Shown piece by piece: positions 10,676 to 24,093 of a stretch of DNA of 64,000 nucleotides. The DNA comes from Azolla caroliniana (lineage: Eukaryota; Polypodiophyta). Below the pieces are notes generated by a model that worked only from the letters and a program-made list of their open reading frames with translations, did no database searches and was not told the origin of the DNA. The translations under genes and the position numbers were made by a program. Positions within the stretch are counted from its first letter, which is position 1; every line of letters starts with the position of its first letter. The stretch spans positions 17,298,001 to 17,362,000 of the forward strand of contig JBHGNT010000005.1 of the NCBI GenBank assembly GCA_043228905.1, read 5' to 3'.

Positions 10676-13600
10676 CTTGTCTCCAATTATAAGATTGATG
10701 CTGATTTTGTGAAGGTTCCAGAACAGCCTTGAGAACATCCATTTCATTGTCTATTTTTGGGATTACTCAGGATTGCATGTAGATGGGAGTTTCTGATATC
10801 ATGCGAGGATAGCTTTACATGTTCAGTACATTAACCACTCTCTGTTCACATCAGATGTCTTGGATACATATGTGACTCCTCTTCTGTGTAGGAATTTGAT
10901 CCTTTCAAATCTCGAAATTTAACCAGAAATGAAGAATCTTGAGGGGGAAGATTGAGGGGCCTGCCAATATTGCTCCAATTAGAAAATTCTCATTTCAGAA
11001 TGCTTATTATTATTTAGAGGGGCTTACAATTTAGAGTGGGGAAGATTGAGTTTGGCATTCCCACAATGTGAAGATAGGATTCTCTGAAACCTCGCTTTTG
11101 ACTTTTCCAGAATGAACCTTGTTGGCCTGAAGCTTTATTTATATACTAGGACGGACACGCGCAACTTATTAGTAATTTAGAGTTTGAAGAGTTAATCATT
11201 CTGTAGACAACAACACATATGGCAGATTATTTATACTAGGATGGATACGATCACACAAAGTGGTAGTAGGCAGATTATTAGTAATTTTGGGTTTGAAGAG
11301 TTCATCATGATGTAGCCTTAAGAACCACTAAGGATGCAGTTTTACATATATTCTCATAACATGAACCCAAGCCAAGCCAATACCTGAATACTTAAGGCAC
11401 GGACACGGAAGCATCAAGAAAGTGGTGTTTTGTAGTACCGCTTTCAATGTCAAGTTGATTTGATTGAGAGGAACTCGTATTGTTTTTTATGACTTCCAGT
11501 GTTATAAGCTAATAGTGGATATCAACGGCCTCGGAACTCTGACGAGGGGCCTTATTTCAAATGTTCCAACCATTCACCCAGTTTGCACTGGGCTAGTAAC
11601 TATAGTTTGTGCATTGAGAAGTGGTGTGATGATGTATCACATGATTCTCACAAACTATAGTTTATGTATTGATAAGTGATGTGATTATGTATCACCTGAT
11701 TTCAACAACTAGTAAGAAATGTCTATTTGCAACTTCTGGATACGCTTCTCAACGTGTTCCAATGCTATGGAACCCTAAAAGTGACTGCTTTTCTTCACGT
11801 TCCTCCCCAGTGACCTGGTCCCTGTTTCAAAATGTGAATAAAACTATGTGAAGGACCCTGGAACTTTTTGGAACATTTCTGTGCGAAAATATTTGAGCTG
11901 ATAGTACAAAATCTTTTTTACTGTACAACCAGCCCAAACAAGCCTAAATTATCATGTCCAATTGTAATGTGAACCCATCCTTTAAAATTATTTTATTTTT
12001 CTTTATGCTTGGTAACTTTACAAGGCACTAAAAACAATTGTTTTAAAATTTCATGTTTTGTTTAGGATGTCTACTTATCAAGAGAACAGTGAAAGAATTT
12101 GAGCACTCACAGACTGTCATTCCAGGATGGATGGGATCAGTGATCATAAAATCTTGGACTTAAATTGCTCCTATGATTCTCGACAATTATTTTGTGTCCT
12201 TGTGGAAATGCAAATTTCCTGGGCAAGATGTCATGAAGGAAAGATTTTATTTATTGCTTTTGTTTTTCAATATGGGGTTGAAATAATAATAAACTTTCCG
12301 GAAAAGGCCCAACATGATCAAGAATCCTCAAAAAAAACGAAAGTATCGCTAGCTTATTTGATTGCCACCCCTTTTAGGGAATGGCTGGGAAGCTCCACAT
12401 CATTGTTAAATACATTTGAGAGGGGTTCCCATGTTTGATATTGTGTCGAATGGCTCCTCATATCTGATAATGTCAAATATGTCTTAAATCTTGTAAGGGT
12501 CTGCAAGGTATCATATTGTTAAATCAAGTTTGCGATTGCTTTGAACTTACAAACACTATTGCAAAATGAATCTGATGTTCAAGTCCAGTTTTGTTAGTGA
12601 AATTCGTCTTTGGTAATATCAAAATCAGAGTTCTGACGATGACGAAAACATATATCTTCTGCTTTTGTGGTTTTGTGAATTACACATGGCATATGCATAT
12701 GTTACATTTGTATTGGTGGTATTACCTATTTATTTGGTCATCTACGTACTCAAAATTCCCTAATTCCTTATACTCTAAATATGCTAAACCTCATTATTGT
12801 ATTCTGTACTTATAATCCTTAACCCAAACCTGATGAGACAATCAACATGGAGAATGGCCTTTCGAATGTAATGTATTGATCACTTTGTGTAAAATGGGAT
12901 GTTTGTACTTGTTTTCTTTGTTACTATAATCAAAATGTGATAACAACTTAGCTTCTGAATGAATGGAATTGTGCCATTGTCAAGGTATCAGCAACAGTGG
13001 ATGTAAATGCATTGATTAGGGCTCTTTGATTCAATCATATATACAACACCAAGGCTCTCTATGGACATAACTAGGACTATTTTCTCATGGAGCTGTTTGA
13101 TTCTAAACAATTTGGATGGTTCTGTAAGTTTACTCATGAGTTGGGGTCTGTTCGAACCGAAGATATAACCCTTTAATTAATAAATATGATGAGGGAGCAC
13201 AAAGCTGCACTCTGTGAAAGATGGTATTGTATGCATGTTATGTTAGGTTTGTTGTCAAGAAAATCATGGGCCTTCAGATATATATCTTCAAAAAAGTGTC
13301 TATAAATTTGAGTCATCACTTTTTTTTTTAACTCTTGAGGTTAAAATCAATGTACATACTCTTGAATATACTGCATCTTCAAAGATATTGTCTTTCCACA
13401 GGATCCAAGGAACTCAAAAACCTTTTTGAATAATCCCATCATGGGATTGCAATTGGTATGATGTAAGCACATTATAGCTTCTTTCCAGCCATACATATGT
13501 ACGATCTTTGTATATTAATACAAAACTTTCTTTCCATTAAATATTGTTTTTTGTTTATTTCAGGGAAAGTTTAGGACCTCAGAATATCAAGTTATTGTTT

Positions 13601-14071
13601 TTTTATAGAAACATCAATTAGTTCACAATACTTCTATCTAGGCATAGAAAACTTCAAAGTAATCGTGTACTACTTTCCATCATCTTCAAGCAAAAAGAAA
13701 TTTTTTATTTATAGCAAATTGGTCAAATGGATGTGGTAAATAAAGTCGCTTTTTGATTTTTCTAAGCAAAAAGAAAAGAGTAATTTATAACAATCCAAAA
13801 GGATGGAGTAATATAAAGTCCTTGGTCATGTAAATTGACTTCAATGTGAAGAGTCAAATTAGGAAAAGCAAATACAACTAACACAAAATTTCATCAATAC
13901 ACGTTTTTATGAGCCAACACTGTTGGAAGACCATTTCTCCATATCTAAGTGTCATAACTTTGTGCCTTCGTTAAGTGTAGTATGAAGATGAAATGATATT
14001 CATTCTGTAGAATACATGACAGCTTGACAATATCGACACCAAACCTCATCATTGAATGCCATGTTCTTCGA
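10676..14071. other. AT-rich intergenic DNA with two short tandem duplications
   Basis: A roughly 85-bp pair at about 11145-11320 shares 'tatactaggaYggaYacg', 'attagtaatttWgRgtttgaagagtt' and a following 'tgtag'. A roughly 60-bp pair at about 11600-11700 shares 'aactatagtttRtgYattgaKaagtg' and 'atgtatcac'. The frames at 11464-11851 and 12127-12438 show no family resemblance and are not called. Confidence 0.5.
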
Positions 14072-14630
14072 CCTAAACATAGGCTTGGCTTGAACTGAGG
14101 TTCCATGCCTGACACTATCCTTAACACCCTTCTCCCTCACTTTTCACTTAGCCCCTCTTCCCTAAATCCTCCCCTCTCCCCCCTAAATCGACCCATTCTA
14201 CCCATACACCCATTCTACCTAAACATAGGCTTAGCTTGAGCCGAGGTTCCATGCCTGACACTATCCTTAACACCCTTCTCCCTCACCTTTCCCTTAGCCC
14301 CTCTTCCCTAAATCCTCCCCTCCCCCCTAAATCGACCCATTCTACCCATACACCCGTTCTACCTAAACATAGGCTTTGCTTGAGCCGAGGTTCCATGCCT
14401 GACACTATCCTTAACACCCTTCTCCCTCACCTTTCCCTTAGCCCCTCTTCCCTAAATCATCTCCTCCCCCCCCTAAATCAACGACCCATTCTACCTAAAC
14501 ATAGGTTTAGCTTGAGTCGAGGTTCCATGCCTGACATTATCCTCAACACCCTTCTCCCTCACCTTTCCCTTAGTCCCTCTTCCCTAAATCCTCCCCTCCC
14601 CCCTTAAATCGACCCATTCTACCCATACAC
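14072..14630. repeat. Minisatellite, four copies of about 145 bp
   Basis: Copies begin with cctaaacataggctt at 14072, 14218, 14362 and 14494. Each contains 'gaggttccatgcctgacact', a C-rich 'cccttctccctcac' stretch and 'cccattctaccca'. Periods are 146, 144 and 132 bp, with indels confined to the C-rich end. The strand is strongly pyrimidine-biased, which makes an apparent 123-codon frame an artefact of the repeat. Confidence 0.92.
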
Positions 14631-16121
14631 AATTACAAATATGCACACACATTTCTAACAAACACATACATACACACAAACATATAAAGCTATTGCTTAC
14701 ACTTGTACACACATTGCTCAATTACATTACGCATAAAGACACAAATACTCGAAGTGTGCATATTCTTAGATATACACTCATTTTGGCACACAAATTCATT
14801 AAATACAAGTACATGCACATACACACAATAGTGGGCATAGAAGCATTTGTTAACCTAAACATACACGACCCCCTTACATTATTATACACATCTACATATG
14901 CACTCACATGCACGTGGTTTCACATACATTCAAATTGAAAGATCCTACATATGCTCACATTAAACATAGATGTGAGAAACAACACATTATCACACACCTA
15001 GAATGTGTACTTACTATTGCACCAATGCAAACTAAAAGGGAAAAACACTAGGACCACAACCGTGTGCCACTACACCCATTAGACTCCTACAAACCTTCAT
15101 TGGCAACACCAACCCAAAATCTATCTTCTTTATTTCAAGACGCCAATGATCCCACATGCATCTTTCATGCCCTTCTCGTGAATTCTCATAACCAACACAT
15201 GTGAATATGTGACAAGACAATGGGGTTTCTAAACTAGGAGTTATGCTTGGTTCAATAGTTGGCTTCATTTCTAGCCTTCTCGACTCTAGGATTCCTTTTC
15301 ACTCCTATCTCTCATCACCACTAGCCCCTCTCTTCATCGATACCTATTTATTCCCCTAGCTCTCTTCACCATTGTCAATTCTTCACTCATGGGCCTCTTC
15401 ATCTTTGGGCTCTTTTATTTCACAACAATCTCTCTTTATCTCTAGGCGGTCATTTCACCAAAAGGAACTCTTCGCTCACATTCTTCATTGGAAGGATCTT
15501 GTTTCACCATCAATCACTCTTTGCTGCTAGCTCTCTTTACCATTAGGTTCTCATTTCATTACTAGACACAATTTGCTCTGTATCTTACATTTCATTGCTA
15601 GCTCTTTTTACCACTAAACTCTCGTTTTATCACTAGCTCTCTTCATTTCACCGTCATCCTTTTTTTTAAGAAAAATACAACATTTTCTTACATTTGATTG
15701 GATTTGGTGCACTACTTTGTTCAACATGTACCCTCTCTTGAAAAGCCATAGTCGTATGACATTAATTCGTAATTGGTACAATCATGATGCGACATGTCCC
15801 CTCTTGAAAATCCATAGTTGGACACATTAATGCTTAGGAGGTACAATTATGTTGTGTTCCATCGTTCAAATAGAGAAACAACATGAGCTATTTTGTACAC
15901 AACTTGCAAGACTACAACAATTGGGCTATGCTAGCAATGTTATAGGTGATCCACTGACTATAGTAGTTGCACAAGTGGAGTATCTCGTGTCATAATACTC
16001 CAAAGTACATATCGCACCTTTGCATGCTTGAGATAATCCAAACACAATTTTCGTTGTCGACAAGTAGTAAAAAAGGAGCCTTCTCCATTCTTCTCATAGA
16101 TACCACATAGCAGTTGTTACC
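14631..16121. other. Intergenic DNA, low-complexity (ACA/CATA-rich) at the left
   Basis: 14631-14990 is rich in scattered ACACA and CATA words without a clear unit. The remainder is AT-rich with repeated 'tttcaccattaggctc / ctctcttcacc'-like phrases at 15330-15660, suggesting an old degenerate repeat. No gene was recognised. Confidence 0.4.
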
Positions 16122-16390
16122 TGTTGAGCGGACAAGCTTAACATGATCCGGATCGGTTGAGTAAGTTGGAGCTAGATCGGATTGTAACCGGTAGGCCGTT
16201 AGAGGCCTACGACTCTAGCCTAGTACGTAGGCATATATTTTGGTAGTTAGTGTATGTCGCTCAGTACAAGCATTAAAGTACTTGTTAGTGTATAAATAGT
16301 GTTGTCAAGCATAGTTGTATGTACATAGTATTAAGTTTATTTTGAAATACACGTTATGTGTTCTGCTCTCTCTATCTCTCCCACGTACTG
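16122..16390 (+). repeat. LTR fragment of the copia-2 family
   Basis: It starts TGTTGAGCGGACAAGCTTAAC and includes gatccggatcgg, ggcctacg, tagttagtgt, gaagtactt-like (attaaagtacttgt), a TATA-like tataaatagtg, and tgttctgctct. The same ordered words occur in the split LTR of copia-2 (minus strand, 63839 down to 44307). The LTR 3' end is missing and a different copia internal region follows directly. Confidence 0.82.
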
Positions 16391-18270
16391 TGCACAAGAC
16401 GGCCGAAAGGCCAATTGAAGTTAGAAGAGTCACTTTTTTGGACATTGTGACTCCTCTTGACGGCTCAACACAACACACTAGAGCGATAACACGGCAAGTT
16501 GCTTCTACAGGACAAGCTGGCTCAGAGAGCATCCGAAGTAGCGACCCACAGGGTGGATTGCCTACTCAAGAGATGATCATCAATGATCATCCCGTGAGTC
16601 CAGTCATGCCTCAACGGTCGGAACGACTTGTCCCAACTACCGGAGAGATACTCTCCCGGAATCTTCTTCACAGATGCCGGTGAACCCACATCATACGAAG
16701 AAGCATCGGCATGCGCCAATTCGGCCACCTGGCATTTGGCGATGGAGTCCACGATTAACTCCATTCGACACAATAAGACATGGAACTTAATCGAACTATC
16801 GAAACATCAACGTGCTTTTCCATGCAAATGGGTCTATCGACTCAAAGAGACGTCAAATTCTGCATGTCCCGAGTATAAGGCTAGATTAGTCGCGAAGGGT
16901 TTCCGACAACAATATGGCATCGACTTCGAAGAAATTTTTTCACCAGTGGTAAAAATGACCACCCTTTGATTAGTGGCATCCGGGGACTTGGAGCTTATAC
17001 AGTTCAATGTGAAGAAGACCTTCCTCCATGGCGACCTAGAGGAAAACATTTACATGGAGCAACCGAAAGGCTTTGTTGTAGCCGGCCAAGAGCATCTAGT
17101 CTGTCGACTCAGGAAGAGTCTTTATGGCCTAAAGCATGCACCCCGACAGTGGTATAAGAAGTTTGACGATTTTATCCAGTCAGTTGGCTTCTCAAAGAGC
17201 GATGAGGACCAGTGCCTCTTCATGAATACATCTCAAGATGGGTCTCCCATCGTCCTCATCTTATATGTGGATGACATGCTACTCTCCAGCCGCCATGCCG
17301 GAGAGCTTGTTGATCTTGTTCGGCAACTATAGTTGAAGTTTGCAATGAAGGACCTAGGTCCTGCTCGACACATTCTCGGATTGAAGATTAGTCAGCTCCG
17401 GAATCAACGACAATTGTTCTTGTCACAAGCCGACTACATCAAACGTGTCCTGGAGCGCTTCAACATGCACTCAACCAAATTTGCTTCGACCTTGTCCCCA
17501 TTAATCTTCAGCTTTCTCAGCGAGACTACCCTACATTCGGTTCGGAGGGGGAAGATATGAAGTCACTACCGTATGCACCAGTAATCGGCTCCTTGATGTA
17601 CGCGATGGTTGCGACAAGACCTGACATTGCTCATGTCGTAGGAGTCGTCAACAGATTCATGCACAACCTAGGCCAATCGCATTGGAATGTAGTCAAGCAT
17701 GTATTCAGATACCTAGTGGACACACAAAACCTTGGAATCCTCTTCAGTCCGAACAAGAACCTAGGCGTAGTCGGTTATACCGACTCAGACTTTGTTGGCT
17801 ATGTGGACAGTCGAAAGTCAACAACCGGATATTGCTTCAAATTTGGCAATGGAGCAATTTTGTGGAAGTCGAAACTTCAGGAGTCCATGACCACTTCAAC
17901 GACTGAGGCCCAATACGTAGCTGCATCTGACGCAACGAAAGAGGCCCTATGGCTCGGTCGACTGGCGTGTACGTTTCGACAAGCCAATCCCAATTCAGCT
18001 CCAATTGTCTACAACGATAGTCTGGGTGTTGTTGCCATGTTGAAGAATCTGGTTCATCACAATGCCTCCAAGCATATCGATGTTTAGTATCACTTTGTTC
18101 AGGACTATGTAACTTCAGGGAGGCTTGGCCTCAAGAAGATCTCCATGACCGACAACATATCAGACCGGGTGACCAAGTGTCTCACAACTGATCAATTTTA
18201 GGCACTTCAGCACCAGATGGGCTTAAGGAGTATTTTGTTCGATCGAGTCGGACAACAAAGATAGCTTCGA
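16391..18270 (+). pseudogene. Copia-A reverse transcriptase and RNase H
   Basis: This is a Ty1/copia pol 3' half. From about 16640 the RT reads through [63 protein letters not shown] and the catalytic YVDDM (about 17269-17283). RNase H shows YTDSDFVGYVDSRKST, TTEAQYVAASDA and SKHIDV. The reading is broken by a frameshift near 16630-16680, a TGA at 16967-16969, a TAG at 17330-17332 and another frameshift near 17480-17560, and it decays after 18087 (TAG). Gag, protease and integrase are absent. It ends at a purine tract (gcgagggag) and LTR at 18454. RT and RNase H would copy element RNA into cDNA; this copy is dead. Confidence 0.92.
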
Positions 18271-18453
18271 GCACTTGACCTTGACAACTAAACCGGCTTA
18301 TGCACTCAAACCAACCAATTCGGCCCTTTGTTTCCTCTCGGTCATCATCGACTTAGCTACAAGCCAATCTATCATCGCATCTCTTTGTATAAGCTGTATC
18401 TTCTGTTTTATATTACATGTCTCTCCTTAGTTTATACGCCCATTGCGAGGGAG

Positions 18454-18706
18454 TGTCGAATACTGGTGTTTAATGGTCGTATTCACATTGTCCCTTGGAC
18501 AGACTAGGTTTAGGACAATTCTGTAAATATGTCAAAGGGCAGTTGCCCTAGCCCAATTAGTATATAATGGGCTTTGTAAACTAGATCATAAGGTTGTTGC
18601 CTCCATTTGTTGTAACTCTGAGTTTTGAATAATCTATCTACACATTGTGTGCCTCTCTGTCTTTGTCTCCTTAATCTTGCTCTACCATGCTAACTTGGTG
18701 ATCTTC
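18454..18706 (+). repeat. 3' LTR of copia-A (right edge approximate)
   Basis: It begins TGTCGAATACTGG right after the polypurine tract. It shares 'gtattcacattRtccctt', 'aaagggcagttgccctag' and 'ttttgaataat' with the LTR at 23806. The end is set where similarity with that copy fades (cttctat). Confidence 0.75.
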
Positions 18707-18889
18707 TATATATGCCCAAGTGTAACATTGTAACAGGGTGAGAGAGTTTTACATAAGAGAATAACAAAGCCTCCATTTGAGCTAAATCGTGTCTATCTTA
18801 TCTTCTACCTTCTTGCATATCTATATTCTGTTTGTGTTTCTCGTTGTATACATCTTCTTGCAGGTCCTCACATATTCTTCAGCATATCA

Positions 18890-21800
18890 TATTCCATAGC
18901 GCAGACATGGTTGTTGGATTCCGGTGCCACATTTCATGTGACCCCCAACATCAAATGTTTTTCGGACTATTCGGCCAGAACTAGAGGCACAATCTAACTC
19001 GATAACGGGCAAGAATGCAAAATTACAAGGATCAGAGAGGTCCCAATTCAACTGCTGAATGACAATATGATCATCCTGCACCGTGTTCGACATGTACCCA
19101 AGTTGAAGAGGAGTCTGGTCTCCATTGGCATGTTAGCCGAAGTCGGGTAGAAGACAACACTTAGCGAGTCTTCATGGTTGATCACCAAAGGAAATCTCTA
19201 AATCGGCCATGGCAACAAGTACAATAACTTGTACCCGCTAAATGTGTTCAGTCCGGAGGGCGCAATCAACATAACCAAACTATTGAATGCAACATTATGG
19301 CATGGCCGACTCGGCCATATGTCACAAGCCAGACTAGAACGGCTAACAACAACCGGCTACATTCCAAATCTCCAAGTGAAGACAAACTTCTATGAGCATT
19401 GTCGTTACGGGAAATAGACGTGAAGTTCACACTCTCTTCATTACGAGATGGTACAACAACCCCCAGAACTAGTCCACACAGATATTTGTGGGCCTATACC
19501 TGAGAGATCACTAGGAGGTTCCTAGTACTTCATCACATTTATTGAAGATTCCACCCGGAAGGTTTGGGCTTACTCGATTAAGTCCAAAGACGAAGCGCTA
19601 GAAATTTTCACTTGGTGCTAGCCAAAGCAGAAAACCAATATGGTTATAAGGTGAAGACACTCAAGTCGGACAACGGAGGTGAATACACCTCCAGAGCCTT
19701 TGAAAAGTACCTATCTGAAAAGGGGATTCGGCATCAGAAGATCATTCCCTACACCCCAATTCAAAACAATGTAGTTGAATGGATGAACTGGACCATCTAA
19801 GAGAGGGTGACGATAATGCTCAAGCAAGCTAGACTAAAGTTGGAGTTGTGGGCTAAAGCATTGCAGATGGTTGTGTATCTAATCAATCTATTGCCATCAA
19901 GAGCAATCCGACTCCAGGTGCCTCAAGCACCATCGTCGGGAAAACAACCTACCTATGATCGGGTTCGTATATTCGAATGCGAAGCCTACACATTTCTCCC
20001 ACAAAGAGAAGAGGACCAAGACTAACGCCCCACTCGACAAAGTGTAAGTTTCTCGTTTATGGAACCGATGGGGAATTTGGATATAGGTTCCGAGATCCGG
20101 AGAACCGGAAACTAATATGGAGAAGCGATGTAGTCTTCAGTGAAGACTCAATTCTCTCTGACCGATCCCAGCCCAAAAATGGCAAAAAGGTCACTTTCGA
20201 TCTTTTCGAGAAAGAATCGAAAGTAGACATGCTGATCATTGAATCTGAATCGGCCATCCAGCAAACTATCGAAGCCGACCCAATTAGCAACCCATTTGTC
20301 AAACTCGAATCGACAAGAGATCTGACAACCGACTACAAATCGACTAGACGATTGACCAGAGTCCAATTGGCTAAAGTGACCAACGGTCGATCCTAACCGG
20401 TCGTGACACACAAAGACTGGTCAATCACTCCTGAGGAAGAGGGGGATCCAACAACGGTGAATGACAATTGCCACAATGGATCCCCCCAACGATCTCCTTC
20501 TGAACACAATAGTTCTAACAATATCGATCAGACACACAAGCTAGTTGAAGAATCTGACTCCACAAAATTGGTGACAAGGAGATCATGATTAGTTTGAAGG
20601 CCGATATAGTTTTACACGTTGGGCCTGGACAATGTCAATTACATGGCTGCAAGCGAGCCAACCTCCTATGAGGAAGCAATAGTCGTGTCGGATGCCGACA
20701 CATGGCTTCAAGCCATGAGATCCGAGACGGACTCAATTAAAGAAAACGACACATGGGAGCTTGTACGTTATTAGCTAGAAGGAACCCACTACCCTGTAAA
20801 TGGGTCTATAGATACAAATATGTATCTGGTTCGGACAGGCCCAAATACAAAGCCCAGCTTGTCACAAGGGATTCAAGCAAGAACATGGCATCAACTACAA
20901 CAAGATCTTCTCTCTAATAGTCAAGATGAAGACTCGGAGTCGTGGCAATGGAATACCTAGAGCTCAAACTGTTGGACATCAAGACGACTTTTCTTCACAG
21001 AGATCTGGAAGAGGGCATCTACATGTCCCAATTGGCGAGGTTTATGGCGATGGGGGAGGAAGGTCACCTCGCATGTTGGCTAAAGAAGAGGCTTTACGGC
21101 TTGAAGCAAGTGCCCAGAATGTGGTATCAAAAATTTGATACCTACATCCGTCAGCTTGAATACAGCTAGTCGGATTCCGACCCATGTATGTACATCCAAC
21201 AACTAGCCGATGAGTCCCAGATCCACATGATCCTTTATGTCGACGACATGCTTATCACCGGTAACGATAAAGCGAAGCCTTCATTAAAAAAATTCAATGA
21301 AGGAACTCGAAGAAGCCCAACATAGATTGGGCATGCGAATAGAGCAAAATCGGACGAAGAAGATCCTCCGGCTCTCCCAATCCAACTATATCCAAAAGGT
21401 GCTGAAGCGCTTCAACATGGAGAATGCGAAACCGGCACCGAAACCGCTTCTGACATCGTTCCGACTATCGGACAGAGACTCTCCATCCACAAAGGAGGAG
21501 AAATTGCTCATGAACCAAATTCCCTACGCATCGGTTGTACGAAGTCTCATGTATGCGATGGTGGCTACCCAACCAAAACTTGCCTACACCGTAGGAGTCA
21601 CCAGCTGCTACATGTCAAAACCCAGACAAAAGCACTGGGAAGCCATGAAGAATATATTCTGGTACCTACGTGGCACCAAAGATTTGCAACTGACTTTCGG
21701 ATCAGACAAGCCGACCGAAGTAGAAGGCTTTATGGATTCAGATTATGCCGGAAACCCCGACAATCGTAAATCCTCATCAGGTTATGTTTTCACCTATAGA

Positions 21801-22195
21801 GGTGATGCCATATCTTGGAGGTTGAAATTAGAGGACTACACGACACTCTTGACGACAAAGGCTGAGTATATAGCCACATCAGAAGTAGCAAAGGAAGCCA
21901 TTTGGTTGCACCGACTATCGGTTGACTTATCTGTTAAAAGCCGAACCAACCATCTAGTACCAACCCTATATTGTGACTCATGAATGCAATACACCTCATC
22001 CGGAATACGGTATACCATGCTAAAACGAAGCATATTGAGGTGAGGTACCACCATATTTGGGAGCTCCTAACTGACAAGAAGCTCGAAGTCCAAAAAGTAG
22101 ATATCGAGGTGAACATCATCGACAACCTGACGAAGCCACCCCCAAATCAATGCTTTGGCACACTAAGAGGACAAATGGGACTTCAATAAGCGAGC
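18890..22195 (+). pseudogene. Copia-C: protease, integrase, RT and RNase H, degenerate
   Basis: The order is canonical for copia. Protease appears as TWLLDSGATFHVTP (about 18903). Next come the GAG-pre-integrase LWHGRLGHMSQARLERL, integrase core words HTDICGPIPE, LKSDNGGEYTS and the PIQNNVVEWMN region (the usual Glu context is kept: VVEWMN for VAERMN), and the FECEAYTFLP end. RT shows FLHRDLEEGIYMSQLARF, RLYGLKQVPRMWYQKF and a DD-containing LYVDDMLITG at about 21235. RNase H shows FMDSDYAGNPDNRKSSSGY, TTKAEYIATSE and TKHIEVRYHHIWE. Many stops and frameshifts occur (for example 18996, 19150, 19198, 19417 and 19798), several splitting pol. Gag is missing at the 5' side. The 20960-21140 stretch was copied in two competing frames; only the frame with FLHRDLEEGIYM is real. 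Confidence 0.92.
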
Positions 22196-22629
22196 AAGAA
22201 AAAAGGAGTCGAACAAGAAGAAGCTAAAGACAAGTCAACAAACGACATGGCTAGACAAGTCGAAGGAGTTGGACAACCGAAAGGCTGCAGACGTATATGA
22301 GTACAAGGAAGCCTACAGGACAGAGAATGGTCGAAAGGCGACACGAACTAGAAGTCGACTGTCAGTCTATCAGAAAGAACAAGGACCAGTGTACGTAGGG
22401 AGCCAATGGCCCAAAGGAAAACCAAGCCAACTACTAACTGATTCGGACATCAACTGAAATGGCAACCAGCCAATTGGCTAAATCTAACTAAACTTCTGTT
22501 GATTCGACTACCGACCGAAAGGCTTGTAACATATACTGTAGTTTAAATTTAAAGTGTAACTTAAGCTTACGGGGGAGATAACCCCATCACATTGTATTTA
22601 ATCGAGAGTAGTCCTTTTATGGGGGAGTT

Positions 22630-22900
22630 TGTTGGCATAAAAGGTTGACTCTACCCAAACTTGTATCTCAGTGTGAATACAGTTAACCTAACTATTTAAG
22701 TAGGTAATTGTCCTTGTAAAAGAAGAGTTCAATATTAATAGAAGGGTTGCTCATCTCTTTGAGCAAATCTATGTGTGTGTGTGTGTGTGTAATTGTCTCT
22801 GTATTCATCTTGTTCATCTTTCTCTAAACTTGAGTAGTGTATAGATCATCTTGTGTTGCTTCCTACTTTTTGCTTGACTCCACACAAGATCCTATCTGCT
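22630..22900 (+). repeat. 3' LTR of copia-C (right edge approximate)
   Basis: It starts TGTTGGCATAAAAGG after a gggggag purine tract (22621-22627). It includes a (GT)n run at 22772-22790 and ends near the junction to copia-B. A second purine tract (acgggggaga) sits at 22570. Confidence 0.7.
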
Positions 22901-22931
22901 TCTCTACCACAAGTCGGCTCAAACAACTTTA

Positions 22932-23605
22932 TTGTCTTCAATTATGAAGTTTGTACTATATGCACCAACAATCAACTCCTTGATGTACGGGATGGTCATG
23001 ACACGGCTTGACATAGCACATGTCGTAGGAGTTGTTGGTAGATTTATGCAAAACCCATGCCAACAACATTGGAATGCAGTCAAGCATGTATTCAAATATC
23101 TGGTGGCCACACAAGACCTTGGCATCCTCATCGGCCCAAACAAGAACTTGGACTTGGACTTTGCCAGTTGTCTGGACAGCCAAATGTCGACGACAAGATA
23201 CTTCTTCCGATTCGGCATTGGAGCAATATCGTGGAAGTCAAAACTTAAGGAGTACACAACCACCTCGATGACCGAAGCCGAATATGTAGCCGCTTCTAAT
23301 GCGCCGAAAGAAACTTTATGGTTTGGTTGGTTAGCATGTAGGTTTCAGCAAGTTGATCCCAATTTGGCTCTAGTTGTCTATAATGACAGTCAAGGAGCTA
23401 ACGCATACGGTCCATCACAATGCCTGGAAGCATATCGAAGTTCAATATCACTTTGTTCGGGATTGTGTAACTAGAGGAAAGCTCGGCCTAGAGAAGATCC
23501 CCATGGCCGACAATGTTGCTGACGGGATGACCGAGTGTCTTTCGGTTGACCAATTTGGGTCACTAAGGCACCATATGGGCGTAAGGAAAAATCCGTCTGA
23601 TTGAG
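22932..23605 (+). pseudogene. Copia-B end of RT and RNase H
   Basis: This is the last part of a copia pol closely similar to copia-A: LYAPTINSLMYGMVMTRLD, then CLDSQMSTTRYFF, GAISWKSKLKEYTTTSMTEA and EYVAASNAPKETLWFGWLAC. A frameshift occurs near 23400 and the RNase H tail continues in another frame (HIEVQYHFVRDCVTRGKLGL) to 23604. The fragment begins abruptly at the copia-C LTR and has no catalytic YVDD. Confidence 0.88.
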
Positions 23606-23805
23606 TAGGTCACGAAGATGATTCCGGGCATTCGGCACAACTGATCTGGCTCCAATCTTTCAGACCAACCAATTCAGCTTTAGTTATTCAGCCCTTGTCA
23701 ATTTGGCAATACAACCAATTAGTTTAACATCTCTTTATATAAATTTGTATTTTGTTTATTCTTTCTATTACAATTTTTTTGTTGTATATGCCCATTACGG
23801 GGGAG

Positions 23806-24093
23806 TGTCGAATATGCGTGGCTAATGGCCGTATTCACATTATCCCTTTTGGACAAACTAGGTTTAGGAAAAAATTATAGTAATTCTAAAGGGCAGTTGC
23901 CCTAGTCCGGTTACAATATAATTGACTTTGTAACCTAATTCAAAGGGAGATGACGATGTTTCCATTCTTTGTATTGTAAATTTTGAATAATACAGTTACA
24001 TTATTGTTGTACCTCTCTCTCACACACACTCTCTCTCTGTTTCTTTGTTGATCTTCTTGATCTTGCTAAGTTGTCTAAGTATCTTCTATTCAT
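23806..24093 (+). repeat. 3' LTR of copia-B (right edge approximate)
   Basis: It starts TGTCGAATATGCG after the tract acgggggag and is the same LTR family as 18454-18706. It carries a TCTC/CACA low-complexity patch near 24020-24045. Confidence 0.75.

Noticed and set aside
12127-12438. A 103-codon frame in intergenic DNA
   Set aside because: No recognisable motif, no splice or promoter context, AT-rich composition like its surroundings.
14236-14607. 123-codon repetitive frame
   Set aside because: It is a translation of the 145-bp minisatellite; the unit length happens to keep the frame in two of the copies.
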